Shown: positions 25,328 through 35,801 of the stretch, one piece after another
Layout: each line of letters opens with the position of its first letter
Position numbering within the stretch: position 1 is the first letter of the stretch
NCBI RefSeq assembly: GCF_016863555.1
Contig: NZ_BOPC01000025.1
Coordinates: 31,574 to 95,573 of the forward strand
Reading direction: 5' to 3'
From: Micromonospora qiuiae
Lineage (GTDB): Bacteria; Actinomycetota; Actinomycetes; Mycobacteriales; Micromonosporaceae
DNA: 64,000 nt
Program-made: the position numbers and the translations under genes
The notes under the pieces: generated by a model
Databases searched by the model: none
Seen by the model: only the letters and a program-made list of their open reading frames with translations
Told to the model about the DNA's origin: nothing

Positions 25328-27700
25328 ATGACCGAGAGCAGACTCGGCACCGAATCCCGCACTGCCGTGATCGACAACGGGTCGTTCGGCACCCGTGAGG
25401 TCACCTTCTCCACCGGCCGGCTGGCCCGGCAGGCCGCCGGTTCCGTCGTCGCCCAACTCGGCGAGACGGTCGTCCTTTCCGCCACCACCGTCGGCAAGCA
25501 GCCGAAGGAGCAGTTCGACTTCTTCCCGCTGACCGTCGACGTGGAGGAGCGGATGTACGCGGCCGGGCGCATTCCCGGTTCGTTCTTCCGCCGCGAGGGC
25601 CGGCCCAGCGAGGACGCCATCCTCACCTGCCGCCTGATCGACCGGCCGCTGCGCCCGTCGTTCGTCAAGGGCCTGCGCAACGAGGTGCAGATCGTCGAGA
25701 CCATCCTCGCGCTCGACCCGCAGCACCCGTACGACGTGGTGGCGATCAACGCCGCCTCGATGTCGACCAAGCTCTCCGGCCTGCCGTTCTCCGGCCCGAT
25801 CGGGGCCACCCGGCTGGCCCACATCGACGGCCAGTGGGTCGCCTTCCCGACCTACGAGGAGCTGGAGCGGGCCACCTTCGACATGGTCGTGGCCGGCCGC
25901 TCGCTGCCCGACGGCGACGTCGCGATCATGATGGTCGAGGCGGAGGCCACCGAGCACACCGTCAAGCTGGTCGCCGGCGGTGCCGCCGCGCCGACCGAGG
26001 AGGTCGTGGCCAGCGGCCTGGAGGCCGCCAAGCCGACCATTCGCGAGCTGTGCCGGGCGCAGAGCGAGCTGGCCGAGGTGGCCGCCAAACCGGTCGCCGA
26101 GTTCCCGATCTTCCTGGATTACCAGGACGACGCGTACGACGCGGTGGCCGAGTTCGCCCGCGCCGACGTCGCCGAGGCCCTGCAGATCGCCGGCAAGGCG
26201 GACCGCGAGGAGGCCCTGGACGCGGTGAAGGCCCGCATGCTGGAGGAGGTCGGCCCGCGTTTCGAGGGCCGGGAGAAGGAGCTCAGCGCCGCCTTCCGCG
26301 CACTGACCAAGTCCGAGGTGCGCAGCCGGGTGCTGCGCGAGCAGGTCCGCATCGACGGCCGTGGCCCGCGCGACATCCGCACCCTGACCGCCGAGGTCGG
26401 CGTGCTGCCCCGGGTGCACGGCTCGGCGCTGTTCGAGCGCGGCGAGACCCAGATCCTCGGCGTCACCACGCTCAACATGCTGCGCATGGAGCAGGCCCTG
26501 GACACCCTCTCTCCGGAGAAGTCCAAGCGTTACATGCACAACTACAACTTCCCGCCGTACTCCACCGGTGAGACCGGCCGGGTCGGCTCCCCGAAGCGCC
26601 GCGAGATCGGGCACGGCGCCCTCGCGGAGCGGGCGCTGATCCCGGTGCTGCCCTCGCGGGAGGAGTTCCCGTACGCCATCCGGCAGGTCTCCGAGGCGCT
26701 CGGTTCCAACGGCTCCACCTCGATGGGCTCGGTCTGCGCCTCGACGCTGGGCCTGCTCAGCGCCGGTGTGCCGCTGAAGGCGCCGGTGGCCGGCATCGCC
26801 ATGGGCCTCATCTCCGACGAGGTCGACGGCAAGACCCAGTACGTGACGCTCACCGACATCCTCGGTGCCGAGGACGCGTTCGGCGACATGGACTTCAAGG
26901 TCGCCGGCACCCCTGACTTCGTCACCGCGTTGCAGCTCGACACCAAGCTCGACGGCATCCCGTCCGACGTGCTGGCCGCCGCGCTGCAGCAGGCCCACGA
27001 GGCCCGGCAGACCATCCTCGACGTGATGCAGCGGGCGATCGAGGCGCCGGCCGAGATGTCCGACTACGCGCCGCGGGTCACCACCGTGAAGATCCCGATC
27101 GACAAGATCGGCATGGTGATCGGCCCGAAGGGCCAGACCATCAACGCCATCCAGGACGAGACCGGCGCCGAGATCTCCATCGAGGACGACGGCACCATCT
27201 ACGTCGGCGCCACCAACGGCCCGTCGGCGCAGGCCGCCGTCGAGCGGATCAACGCGATCGCCAACCCGACCCTGCCCAAGGCCGGCGACCGCTTCCTCGG
27301 CACCGTGGTCAAGACCGCGCCGTTCGGCGCGTTCGTCTCGCTGCTGCCCGGCCGCGACGGCCTGCTGCACATCTCCAAGGTGGGCGACGGCAAGCGGGTC
27401 GAGAAGGTCGAGGACTACCTCAACGTCGGTGACAAGGTCGAGGTCGAGATCGCCGACATCGACCAGCGCGGCAAGATCTACCTGGACAAGGTCCGCCCGG
27501 AGGGCGCCGAGGCGCCGGCTCCCGCCGCCGCCGAGGCCGGCGGCGAGCGGCCGGCCGGTCGGGACCGGGGTGACCGGGCTCCACGGGACCGGGGCGACCG
27601 TGAGCGCGGTGGCGACCGGGGCGGCCGTGGCCCGGAGCGGGGCGAGGGCGGCGAGGACGGCGGGGAGTCCCGCCCGCGGCGCCGCACCCGGCACAGCTGA
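25328..27700 (+). CDS. pnp: polyribonucleotide nucleotidyltransferase (PNPase)
   Basis: A 790-residue PNPase degrading RNA phosphorolytically from the 3' end (called GPSI in streptomycetes because some also make (p)ppGpp). It has two RNase PH domains separated by an all-helical domain, with [25 protein letters not shown] in the first and MGSVCAS plus MDFKVAGT in the second. A KH domain ([30 protein letters not shown]) and an S1 domain ([24 protein letters not shown]) follow. The C-tail is an Arg/Asp/Gly-rich disordered stretch. ATG 25328 is used with AAGGAG at 25310-25315; 219 bases separate it from rpsO. Confidence 0.96.
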   Translation: MTESRLGTESRTAVIDNGSFGTREVTFSTGRLARQAAGSVVAQLGETVVLSATTVGKQPKEQFDFFPLTVDVEERMYAAGRIPGSFFRREGRPSEDAILTCRLIDRPLRPSFVKGLRNEVQIVETILALDPQHPYDVVAINAASMSTKLSGLPFSGPIGATRLAHIDGQWVAFPTYEELERATFDMVVAGRSLPDGDVAIMMVEAEATEHTVKLVAGGAAAPTEEVVASGLEAAKPTIRELCRAQSELAEVAAKPVAEFPIFLDYQDDAYDAVAEFARADVAEALQIAGKADREEALDAVKARMLEEVGPRFEGREKELSAAFRALTKSEVRSRVLREQVRIDGRGPRDIRTLTAEVGVLPRVHGSALFERGETQILGVTTLNMLRMEQALDTLSPEKSKRYMHNYNFPPYSTGETGRVGSPKRREIGHGALAERALIPVLPSREEFPYAIRQVSEALGSNGSTSMGSVCASTLGLLSAGVPLKAPVAGIAMGLISDEVDGKTQYVTLTDILGAEDAFGDMDFKVAGTPDFVTALQLDTKLDGIPSDVLAAALQQAHEARQTILDVMQRAIEAPAEMSDYAPRVTTVKIPIDKIGMVIGPKGQTINAIQDETGAEISIEDDGTIYVGATNGPSAQAAVERINAIANPTLPKAGDRFLGTVVKTAPFGAFVSLLPGRDGLLHISKVGDGKRVEKVEDYLNVGDKVEVEIADIDQRGKIYLDKVRPEGAEAPAPAAAEAGGERPAGRDRGDRAPRDRGDRERGGDRGGRGPERGEGGEDGGESRPRRRTRHS

Positions 27701-27727
27701 GTTCTGATCAGCCGTACTGATCCGCTG

Positions 27728-27758
27728 ACCGGCCGGGCGACCACGTCGCCCGGCCGGT
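27728..27758 (+). terminator. strong hairpin after pnp
   Basis: Thirteen-base perfect arms ACCGGCCGGGCGA/TCGCCCGGCCGGT around a CCACG loop, 27 bases after the pnp stop. No long T-tract. It likely ends the pnp transcript before the M16 peptidase gene. Confidence 0.8.
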
Positions 27759-27798
27759 TCGTAACCAGTCACCCCTCGTCAACTGGAAGCAGGTTCCC

Positions 27799-29211
27799 GT
27801 GACTCGGACCCGGCCCTCGTCCTTTCCGCCGGATCGACGGGGGGTGACGCCGCCCGGTGCGCGCCAGCACGCCACCGCGACCGCCCGGTCCGTCGGTGGC
27901 ACGAGCCGGGCGGTGACCAGGACGCTGAGCGACGATCCGCTGGGCGGTACGGTGCGCCGCACCGTGCTGCCCAGCGGGCTGCGCGTGCTGACCGAGGCGA
28001 TCCCGGCGATGCGCAGCGTCTCGTTCGGCATCTGGGTGGCGGTCGGCTCGCGGGACGAGACCGGGACGCAGGCCGGTGCCGCGCACTTCCTGGAGCATTT
28101 GCTCTTCAAGGGCACTCACAAGCGGGGTGCGCTGGAGATCTCCTCGGCGATCGAGGCGGTCGGCGGGGAGACCAACGCCTTCACCACGAAGGAGTACACC
28201 TGCTACTACGCCCGCGTGCTGGACGAGGACCTGCCGCTGGCCATCGACGTGATGTGCGACCTGGTGGCCGACTCGGTGCTGGAACCGACCGACGTGGAGA
28301 CCGAGCGCGGTGTGATCCTCGAGGAGATCGCCATGCACGACGACGAGCCCGGCGACGAGGTGCACGACCTCTTCGCCCGGGCCGTCTACGGTGACCACCC
28401 GCTGGGCCGGCTGATCTCCGGCACCGCGGAGACGATCACCCCGATGACCCGCCGGCAGATCCAGAACTTCTACCGCCGCGGCTACGTCGCCCCGCAGATC
28501 GTCATCGCCGCCGCCGGCAACCTCGACCACGCGATCGTGGTCCGGCTGGTTCGTCAGGCGCTGCACGGCAGCCCGCTGGACACCGATCCCGCCGCTCCGG
28601 CGCCGCACCGGCCGGCCACCCCGGTGGTACGCACCCGGGCCGCCACCACCGCCGTGGAGCCGAAGGAGACCGAGCAGGCGCACATCGTGCTCGGCTGCCC
28701 CGGCATCGACCGGCTCGACGAGCGCCGCTTCGCCCTGGGCGTGCTGAACAACGTCCTCGGCGGCGGCATGTCGAGCCGGCTGTTCCAGGAGATCCGCGAG
28801 CGCCGCGGCCTGGCGTACTCGGTCTACTCCTACGCCAGCCAGTACGCCGACAGCGGCCTGTTCGGCGTCTACGCCGGCTGCGCCCCGACCCGGATCGGCG
28901 AGGTGCTGGAGCTGACCCGCACCGAACTGGCGCGGGTCGCCGAACACGGCATCACCGAGGCCGAACTCGCCCGGGGCAAGGGGATGAGCAAGGGCTCGTT
29001 CGTGCTCGGGCTGGAGGACACCGGCTCGCGGATGAGCCGGCTGGCCAAGGGCGAGCTGCTCTACGGCGCCCTGATGCCGGTCGACGAGTTGCTCGCCCGG
29101 GTCGACGCGATCACCCTGGACGAGGTCAACACGCTCGCCGCCGAGCTGCTGGCCCGGCCGATGTCGCTGGCCGTGGTCGGCCCGTTCGGCGAGTCCGACT
29201 TTTCCGCCTGA
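27799..29211 (+). CDS. M16 family zinc metallopeptidase
   Basis: A 470-residue single-chain M16B peptidase. The inverted zinc motif HFLEH is at residues 96-100 and the distal Glu lies in VETERGVILEEIAMH. The second, inactive half contains the R/Y element seen as QEIRERRGLAYSVYSYASQY. Such enzymes degrade or process peptides in the cytosol. GTG 27799 is used with GGAAGCAGG upstream; the first 45 residues are a Pro/Thr-rich tail. It directly follows pnp, as in mycobacteria and streptomycetes (pepR position). Confidence 0.93.
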   Translation: MTRTRPSSFPPDRRGVTPPGARQHATATARSVGGTSRAVTRTLSDDPLGGTVRRTVLPSGLRVLTEAIPAMRSVSFGIWVAVGSRDETGTQAGAAHFLEHLLFKGTHKRGALEISSAIEAVGGETNAFTTKEYTCYYARVLDEDLPLAIDVMCDLVADSVLEPTDVETERGVILEEIAMHDDEPGDEVHDLFARAVYGDHPLGRLISGTAETITPMTRRQIQNFYRRGYVAPQIVIAAAGNLDHAIVVRLVRQALHGSPLDTDPAAPAPHRPATPVVRTRAATTAVEPKETEQAHIVLGCPGIDRLDERRFALGVLNNVLGGGMSSRLFQEIRERRGLAYSVYSYASQYADSGLFGVYAGCAPTRIGEVLELTRTELARVAEHGITEAELARGKGMSKGSFVLGLEDTGSRMSRLAKGELLYGALMPVDELLARVDAITLDEVNTLAAELLARPMSLAVVGPFGESDFSA

Positions 29212-29296
29212 CCTCGGTCGGCACGATCACGGGATCGACTTCGTTCACTCACCTTAGGTAAACTCCGGCGGTCGGAGGATGAGCTGCGGGGGCCTG

Positions 29297-29758
29297 GTGG
29301 ACGCACGCATCACGGTGTCGGGCGGCAACGAGCTGACCGAGTTGGAATCGTTGCAGGAGTGGCTCACCGACAGCGCAGAGCTACGCGGTCGCGTGATGGC
29401 GTGCGAGTTGCCCCCGCCACCGGGGGCGCTCGGGCCGGTGCTCGACGCGATCCTGCTGGCCCTCGCCCCCGGCAGTGTGGCGACCGCCGCGGCGACCGCC
29501 GTTGTCAGCTGGCTGCGGCACCGGGCCGGCGGGGTGCGGGTCGAGATCGAGCTGCCGGACGGCAGACGGCTCACGCTGGCCGCCGACCGGGTCCGCGAGC
29601 TGACCGACGCCCAGCTGCGCGGGCAACTGGCCGACCTGCTCACCGCGCTCGCGCCGGCCGCCGATGCTGGCGCGGCAAGTGTCGCCGAGCCGGGCCAGGC
29701 CAGCTCCAGCCGGGCGACGGCCGGTGGTCGCGGCCGCAGGAGCAAGACGGATGGCTGA
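29297..29758 (+). CDS. EACC1-type effector-associated protein
   Basis: A protein of about 153 residues. The N-terminal strand (ARITVSGGNELTELESLQEWLTDSAELRGRV) is followed by a hydrophobic helix (AILLALAPGSVATAAATAVVSWLRHR) and a C-terminal strand-helix (VRVEIELPDGRRLTLAADRV). This pattern matches the effector-associated constant component 1 (EACC1) family found beside caspase, trypsin or other effectors in actinobacterial conflict systems (recognition from memory). GTG 29297 is preferred because ATG 29279 directly abuts GGAGG with no spacing, but ATG 29279 is possible. It overlaps the caspase gene by 8 bases. A TAGGTA-containing AT-rich patch at 29255-29264 may be its promoter. Confidence 0.72.
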   Translation: MDARITVSGGNELTELESLQEWLTDSAELRGRVMACELPPPPGALGPVLDAILLALAPGSVATAAATAVVSWLRHRAGGVRVEIELPDGRRLTLAADRVRELTDAQLRGQLADLLTALAPAADAGAASVAEPGQASSSRATAGGRGRRSKTDG

Positions 29759-32700
29759 CCTTACCGGCCGAGGCGTCCGGGTCCTGGTGATCGGCACCGA
29801 GACCCACCACGGCGGCACGCTGCCCTCGGTGCCGGCGGTCGGACGTACCTTGACCGCTCTGGCCGATCGGCTGACCTCCCGCTGCCGAGTGCCGGCCGGG
29901 CAGTTGCGCCTGGTGCACGACCCGCCCGATGCCCTCACCATCGCCCGGGCGGTCAGCGATGCGGCACAGCAGGCTTCGACCGTGCTGCTGATCTATTTCG
30001 TCGGCCACGGCCTGCGCGGACCGGGTGGCGAGCTCTACCTGGCGGCCAGCGGCACCGATCGGCTCACCCCGGGGCTCGCCGCTCACCAGGCGTATCCGGT
30101 CGCGGAGCTGCGCGAGGCGCTGACCACCTGCCGCGCCCCGTCCGTGGCGGTGGTCCTGGACTGCTGCTTCTCGGGCCGGGCCCGGCTCGATTCGCCGGCC
30201 GCCGATCCGATCGCCAGTCTCCCTCCGGTGCACGGGGTGTACCTCCTGAGCTCCGCGGAGCAGCTCGCGGTGGTCGACCCGGATCGCGAGCACACCACTT
30301 TCACCGGCGAGCTGATCAGACTCCTCGATGCCGGCGACCCGTCCGGCGGGCCGCTGCTGACCTTCGACGACGCGTACCATCACCTCTTCGACGCGATGCG
30401 AGCGCAGGGCGCACCCCTGCCCCGCCGCCAGGAGGCCGGGCACGCAGGCCGGCTCGTCCTCGCCGACAACCCAGCCCACCGACCGGTGATCGATGCGACC
30501 GGCGAACCCGTCGCGCAGTCCGCCGGACCGAGCCCGTACCGCAGTCTGGAGCCGTTCCGGGAGCAGGACGCCGACGTGTTCTTCGGTCGGGAGCCGGCCG
30601 TCACCGCGCTGGCCGCCGAGGCGGCGCGGCGGCTGGTCGACCCGGCGCCGCTGCTGGTGCTCGGGCCGTCGGGCAGCGGCAAGACCTCACTGCTGCACGC
30701 TGGCCTGCTGGCCCGCGCACGGCGGGACGGGCTGACCACCGGCGACGACGACCCTCCGGTGTGGCCGGTGATCCTGCCGGTGTTGACCCCGGGCGCGGCA
30801 CCACTCGCGGCGCTGGCCCGGGCTTTCGGCGGTGACCGACCGGAGGCGGCGGACCGGTTGGCCGAGCTGCCGGAGGCCGCGGCCGAACTGCTCGACGCCT
30901 ACCTCGACCCGCCGGGTAGCCCGGCGCTGATCCTCGTCGACCAGTTGGAGGAGCTGTTCACGCTGGGTGCCGGCGAGGCGGCCCGAGCAGCCTTCGTCGG
31001 CTGCCTCGCGGCGCTGGCCGCGCCCCGCGCGGACGGCCATCCCCGGGCCGTCGTGGTGGCAGCCCTTCGGGCCGACTTCTACGGCCGGGCCAGCGAGGAT
31101 CCGGCCTTCGCCGGGCTGCTGGCGGGCCCCCGCGTGGTGGTCGGGCCGATGAGCGCCACCGAGCTGCGCCGCACGATCGACGGCCCGGCGGAGCGGGCCG
31201 GGCTGGAGATCGGGGACGGTCTGGCCGAGCTGGTGCTGCACGAGCTGGGCGCCGGTCGGCCCCGCGGGCCGGAGCCGGGTGCGCTGCCGCTGCTGTCCCA
31301 CGTGCTCTGGGAAACCTGGCGCCGGCGTACGGGCAACCGGCTGAGCGTCGCCGGCTACCGAGACAGCGGCGGCCTCAACGGGGCGATCGCCAAGACCGCC
31401 GACGACACCTACGACCAACTCGACGTGCCGGGGCAGGCCGCCGCCCGGCTACTGCTGCTGCGGCTCACCCGGGTCGGTGACGACGGCACGGACACCGCCC
31501 GCCCGGTGCCGCGTAGCGAACTCCTCGCCGGGCTGGGGGCTGCCGCCCCGGCGGTGCTGGAGCGGCTTGCCGCCCGGCGGCTGGTCGGCATCGATCCGGA
31601 CGGGGTGGTCCGGATCAGTCACGAGACCCTGCTGCACGCCTGGCCCCGGCTGTCGGGCTGGGTCAACGAGGACCGGGCCCGGCTGGTGGCCCGCCAGCAG
31701 CTTGCCGACGCCGCCCAGGTCTGGCAGGCCGGCGGGCGGGACCGGGGCGACCTGTTGTCCGGCGCACGGCTGGCGGCCACCCGGTATGCACTTCCCGAGG
31801 ATGAGGACGGCAGGCTCAGCCCGGTGGAGCGGGCGTTCCTGGCCCGGAGCATCCGCCTGCGGCGGCTGCGCCGCGCCATGGTCGCCGTGGTCGCGGTGCT
31901 CCTGGTGCTTCTCGGCTCCGGTGCCGTGTTGGTGGTGCAGCAACGAGCGAGGGCGGATCGGCTGGACGCGCAGATCGCCTCCCGCCGGTTGGCCGCGCAG
32001 GCCGGTGCGATGCGGTCCAGCCGGCCGGAGGCGGCGTTGGCGCTCAGCCTGGCCGCGTACCGCACCGCCCCGACGTCGGAGGCCCGGCACACGCTGTACG
32101 CCTCGTACGCCGAGCCACGCCCGGTTCCGCTCGCCGGCCACCAGAAGCAGGTCTTCAGCCTGGCGTACACCCCGGACGGCCGTACCCTGGTCAGCTCCGC
32201 GCACGACCGCAGTATCCGGCTGTGGGACGTCTCGGATCCACGGCGTCCGGCCCCGCGCGGCGTCATCCCCCGCAGCGGCAGCACCGCGATCGCGCTCAGC
32301 CCCGACGGCCGGCTGCTGGTCGCCGGCTCGCCCGAGACGTTCGGCGTGTGGGACATCACCGATCCGGCCCATCCGGTGGAGCGGGCCAGCGTGCCCACGC
32401 CGCGGTCGGTCACCTACACGGTGGCCGTGGCCCCGGACGGCCGGACCGTGGCCACCGGTGGTGATCAGGGCACGCTGCGGCTCTGGGACATCGGCGACCC
32501 GGCACGCCCCAGCCTGGCCGGCACCCGCTCGGTAGGCGTGGCCGAGCTCGGCGGGGTGGCGTTCAGCCGGGACGGGCATACCCTGGCCGCCGCCCACCTG
32601 ATCCCCGAGGGCAGGGAGCAGGGCGGCAAGGTGACGCTCTGGGACGTCCGGGATCCTCGCCGGCTCGACCGGCTGGTCGAGCTGCCGGTGCCCAGCGCGA

Positions 32701-34274
32701 CCACGGTCGGTTTCAGCCCGGTGGACGCGGTGCTGGCCAGCGGCGGCGCGGACGGCATCGCCCGGGCGTGGGACGTGACCGACCCACGGCGTCCACGGTC
32801 GCTGCGGGATCCGATCCTGAGCGACCCGGCCCACGCCGGCGCGATCTTCTCGCTCGCCTTCCGGCCGGACGGCATGTTCGCCACCGCCAGCCTCACCGGC
32901 GAGGTGAACATCTGGAAGGTCGATCGAAGCAACGCCGACAGTTCGATCGACCAATGGGTCACCCTGGCCGGGGCGGAGCCGAGCCGGGCGGTGGCCTTCC
33001 GGCCGGACGGGCGCGGCCTTGCCAACGGCACCGACAGCGGCACCATCCGGGTCTGGTCGCCCACCGCTCCAGTGGTGACCGGCGACCTCAATGCGGTGGG
33101 CTCCGAGGCGCCGGGCAGCGCGTTCGGGTTCGAGGGCCGGTACGTGGTCACCAACGTTTCCCGCGATGCGCCGGCCGGTGCCCGGCTTTGGGACGTCGGG
33201 GCCCGGCCACCCGTACTGGCCGCGGAACTGCCGGCGGGCTGGCACGCTGCGGTCTTCCTGCCCGACGACCGGACGGTGATCAGCCAGAGTGCAGACTTGA
33301 ACGGGGTTCGGCTCTGGGACGTGACCGATCCACACCGGCCGGTGCCCGCGGCCGACCTGACCCGGCCCGGCTCGGCCGACGGTGACTTCCGGGTGGCGGC
33401 CAGCCCGGACGGCCGCCATCTCGCGCTCGGCAACAGCCTGCAGCGGACAGTCCGGCTGGTGGATGTCCGTGACCCTCGTGAGCCGGTCGAGGCGGGCCGG
33501 TTCGACAACCCCGAGCCCGCCCGGCACCTGGGATTTCTCGACGACGGCGTGCTGGCGGTCTGGGGTGCCAGGGACATCCAACTGTGGGACGTGCGGGACC
33601 GGCAGCACCCCGCTCGCGCCGGCGTGCTCGCCGGCGCGGCCAGCGAGGGTCGCGTGCTCTACGAGCGCCGCCGCAAGGTCGCTTTCATCGACGAGCCGGA
33701 CCCGGAGAGCACCAAGTACCGCATCCGGTTGTGGAATCTCGCCGACCCGCATCTGCCCCAGCGGGCCGGCGCGATCGACCTGGACAAGCCCAGCGCCGGC
33801 CTGATGGTCACCGACCCGCAGACGCTGGCCGTCGACACGGACACCGGCACCGTGCAGTCCTGGGACATCAGCGACCTCGACCACCCGGTCATCGGAGCGG
33901 CCCTCGCCAGCGACGCCGCCCTGCGTGACCTCGACATCAGCCCGGACAAGAAGACCCTGGTCGGCACCTCCACCTCCGTCTTCTCCGGTGCCTTCGAACT
34001 CTGGCGGCGGGATGATCCCACCGGCCTGTTCACCCCGTTCGCCACCGTGCCGGGCGAGTTCGCCGAGTTCGCTCCGGACAGTCGGGCGGTGCTGGGCAGA
34101 CTGGGCAGGCTCGGGCCGTCGAGCGTGTTCGCCCCGGACGGCGGGGTGGCCATCTGGGATCTCGACCCGGACCGGATCTATCGCGATCTGTGCGCCGTGC
34201 CGCCAGCCCAGTTGTCCGACGCCGAGTGGCGGCGCTACTTCCCCGACCTGTCCCTGCGCCAGCCCTGTCCATGA
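29751..34274 (+). CDS. caspase-like protease / STAND NTPase / TM / WD40 propeller protein
   Basis: A 1507-residue multidomain protein. Residues about 8-245 are a caspase-family (C14) peptidase: catalytic His86 in YFVGHGLRG and Cys139 in LDCCFSG (two adjacent Cys, 138-139). A STAND NTPase follows, with Walker A GPSGSGKTS (Lys311) and Walker B LILVDQLEE (Asp397), then a winged-helix-like part (ISHETLLHAWPRL). One predicted membrane helix lies at about 711-729, preceded by RRLRRAM, so the N-terminal half should be cytosolic. From about 791 there are some 14-15 WD-type blades, many ending LWDV-DP-RP, enough for two beta-propellers. ATG 29751 follows AGGAG at 29738-29742. It reads as a sensor (propeller), switch (NTPase) and effector (protease). 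The substrate is unknown. Confidence 0.88.
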   Translation: MADLTGRGVRVLVIGTETHHGGTLPSVPAVGRTLTALADRLTSRCRVPAGQLRLVHDPPDALTIARAVSDAAQQASTVLLIYFVGHGLRGPGGELYLAASGTDRLTPGLAAHQAYPVAELREALTTCRAPSVAVVLDCCFSGRARLDSPAADPIASLPPVHGVYLLSSAEQLAVVDPDREHTTFTGELIRLLDAGDPSGGPLLTFDDAYHHLFDAMRAQGAPLPRRQEAGHAGRLVLADNPAHRPVIDATGEPVAQSAGPSPYRSLEPFREQDADVFFGREPAVTALAAEAARRLVDPAPLLVLGPSGSGKTSLLHAGLLARARRDGLTTGDDDPPVWPVILPVLTPGAAPLAALARAFGGDRPEAADRLAELPEAAAELLDAYLDPPGSPALILVDQLEELFTLGAGEAARAAFVGCLAALAAPRADGHPRAVVVAALRADFYGRASEDPAFAGLLAGPRVVVGPMSATELRRTIDGPAERAGLEIGDGLAELVLHELGAGRPRGPEPGALPLLSHVLWETWRRRTGNRLSVAGYRDSGGLNGAIAKTADDTYDQLDVPGQAAARLLLLRLTRVGDDGTDTARPVPRSELLAGLGAAAPAVLERLAARRLVGIDPDGVVRISHETLLHAWPRLSGWVNEDRARLVARQQLADAAQVWQAGGRDRGDLLSGARLAATRYALPEDEDGRLSPVERAFLARSIRLRRLRRAMVAVVAVLLVLLGSGAVLVVQQRARADRLDAQIASRRLAAQAGAMRSSRPEAALALSLAAYRTAPTSEARHTLYASYAEPRPVPLAGHQKQVFSLAYTPDGRTLVSSAHDRSIRLWDVSDPRRPAPRGVIPRSGSTAIALSPDGRLLVAGSPETFGVWDITDPAHPVERASVPTPRSVTYTVAVAPDGRTVATGGDQGTLRLWDIGDPARPSLAGTRSVGVAELGGVAFSRDGHTLAAAHLIPEGREQGGKVTLWDVRDPRRLDRLVELPVPSATTVGFSPVDAVLASGGADGIARAWDVTDPRRPRSLRDPILSDPAHAGAIFSLAFRPDGMFATASLTGEVNIWKVDRSNADSSIDQWVTLAGAEPSRAVAFRPDGRGLANGTDSGTIRVWSPTAPVVTGDLNAVGSEAPGSAFGFEGRYVVTNVSRDAPAGARLWDVGARPPVLAAELPAGWHAAVFLPDDRTVISQSADLNGVRLWDVTDPHRPVPAADLTRPGSADGDFRVAASPDGRHLALGNSLQRTVRLVDVRDPREPVEAGRFDNPEPARHLGFLDDGVLAVWGARDIQLWDVRDRQHPARAGVLAGAASEGRVLYERRRKVAFIDEPDPESTKYRIRLWNLADPHLPQRAGAIDLDKPSAGLMVTDPQTLAVDTDTGTVQSWDISDLDHPVIGAALASDAALRDLDISPDKKTLVGTSTSVFSGAFELWRRDDPTGLFTPFATVPGEFAEFAPDSRAVLGRLGRLGPSSVFAPDGGVAIWDLDPDRIYRDLCAVPPAQLSDAEWRRYFPDLSLRQPCP

Positions 34275-35135
<861 letters not shown>

Positions 35136-35157
35136 GCGGGTCGCCGACCGGGGCCGG

Positions 35158-35766
35158 TCAGCCGGCCTCGGTCGGCTGAGGTTGCTGCGCCGACCCGCTC
35201 GGCTCGGTGGGGACCGCGACGTGCAGGCGTAGTTGGGGCACCAGCATGTCGTCGACGTCCAGTGCGCGTCCCGCGCCGTCGGGCTCCCAACCGGCGGCGG
35301 TGAGGAACTTGCGGGACGCCTGGTCGCCCTCGAACACCCAGGCCACCGCGCGGTCGAAACCGGACTCCCGCCACAGGTCGACGCTGGCGGCGAGCAGCCG
35401 GCTGCCGTGCCCACGCCGGCCCCACCGCGGCTCGACCAACAGGTCGGTCACCGCCACCACGCCCGCGCCGAGCGCGTCAGCCGGCTCGTTCGGGGCCAGC
35501 GCCTCCGCATCGGCCGGACCGGAGGCGGCGAAACCCACCAGATACGATTGCGCGGCCTGTTCGACGGCGACCAGCACCTGGTGCGTGTCGCTGGGCGGCT
35601 GGCGCACTGCGGCGTCCCAGCGCTGGGCGAGCCACCCCTCGTCGAGGTTGTCCAGCACGTGCCGGGGCAGCAGCCGCCGGTAGGCGGCCCGCCAGGTGGC
35701 GAGCTGGATGCGGGCGATCTCGGCGACGTCCTCCGGACGCGCCGGGCGGACAAACCCTGCAGCCAT
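35158..35766 (-). CDS. GNAT family N-acetyltransferase
   Basis: A 202-residue GNAT acyltransferase using acetyl-CoA. The N-terminal FVRPARPEDVAEIARIQLATWRAAYRRLLP is typical, the acetyl-CoA pyrophosphate loop is VEPRWGRRGHGSRLLAAS, and AVAWVFEGDQASRKFLTAAGWEPDG is the C-terminal motif. The last 20 residues are a disordered tail. It is convergent with dapB, 22 bases apart, and divergent from the GT87 gene. The substrate is not predictable. Confidence 0.87.
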   Translation of the reverse strand: MAAGFVRPARPEDVAEIARIQLATWRAAYRRLLPRHVLDNLDEGWLAQRWDAAVRQPPSDTHQVLVAVEQAAQSYLVGFAASGPADAEALAPNEPADALGAGVVAVTDLLVEPRWGRRGHGSRLLAASVDLWRESGFDRAVAWVFEGDQASRKFLTAAGWEPDGAGRALDVDDMLVPQLRLHVAVPTEPSGSAQQPQPTEAG

Positions 35767-35801
35767 GGAACGACAGCCTACGCAGGGCGAGGGAGGCGAC
35801 G

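Noticed and set aside
29250..29266. Iron-box (DtxR/IdeR type) upstream of the EACC1 gene
   Set aside because: Only a half-site resemblance (TTAGGTAAA) is present and the other arm is missing; better read as a possible promoter patch.
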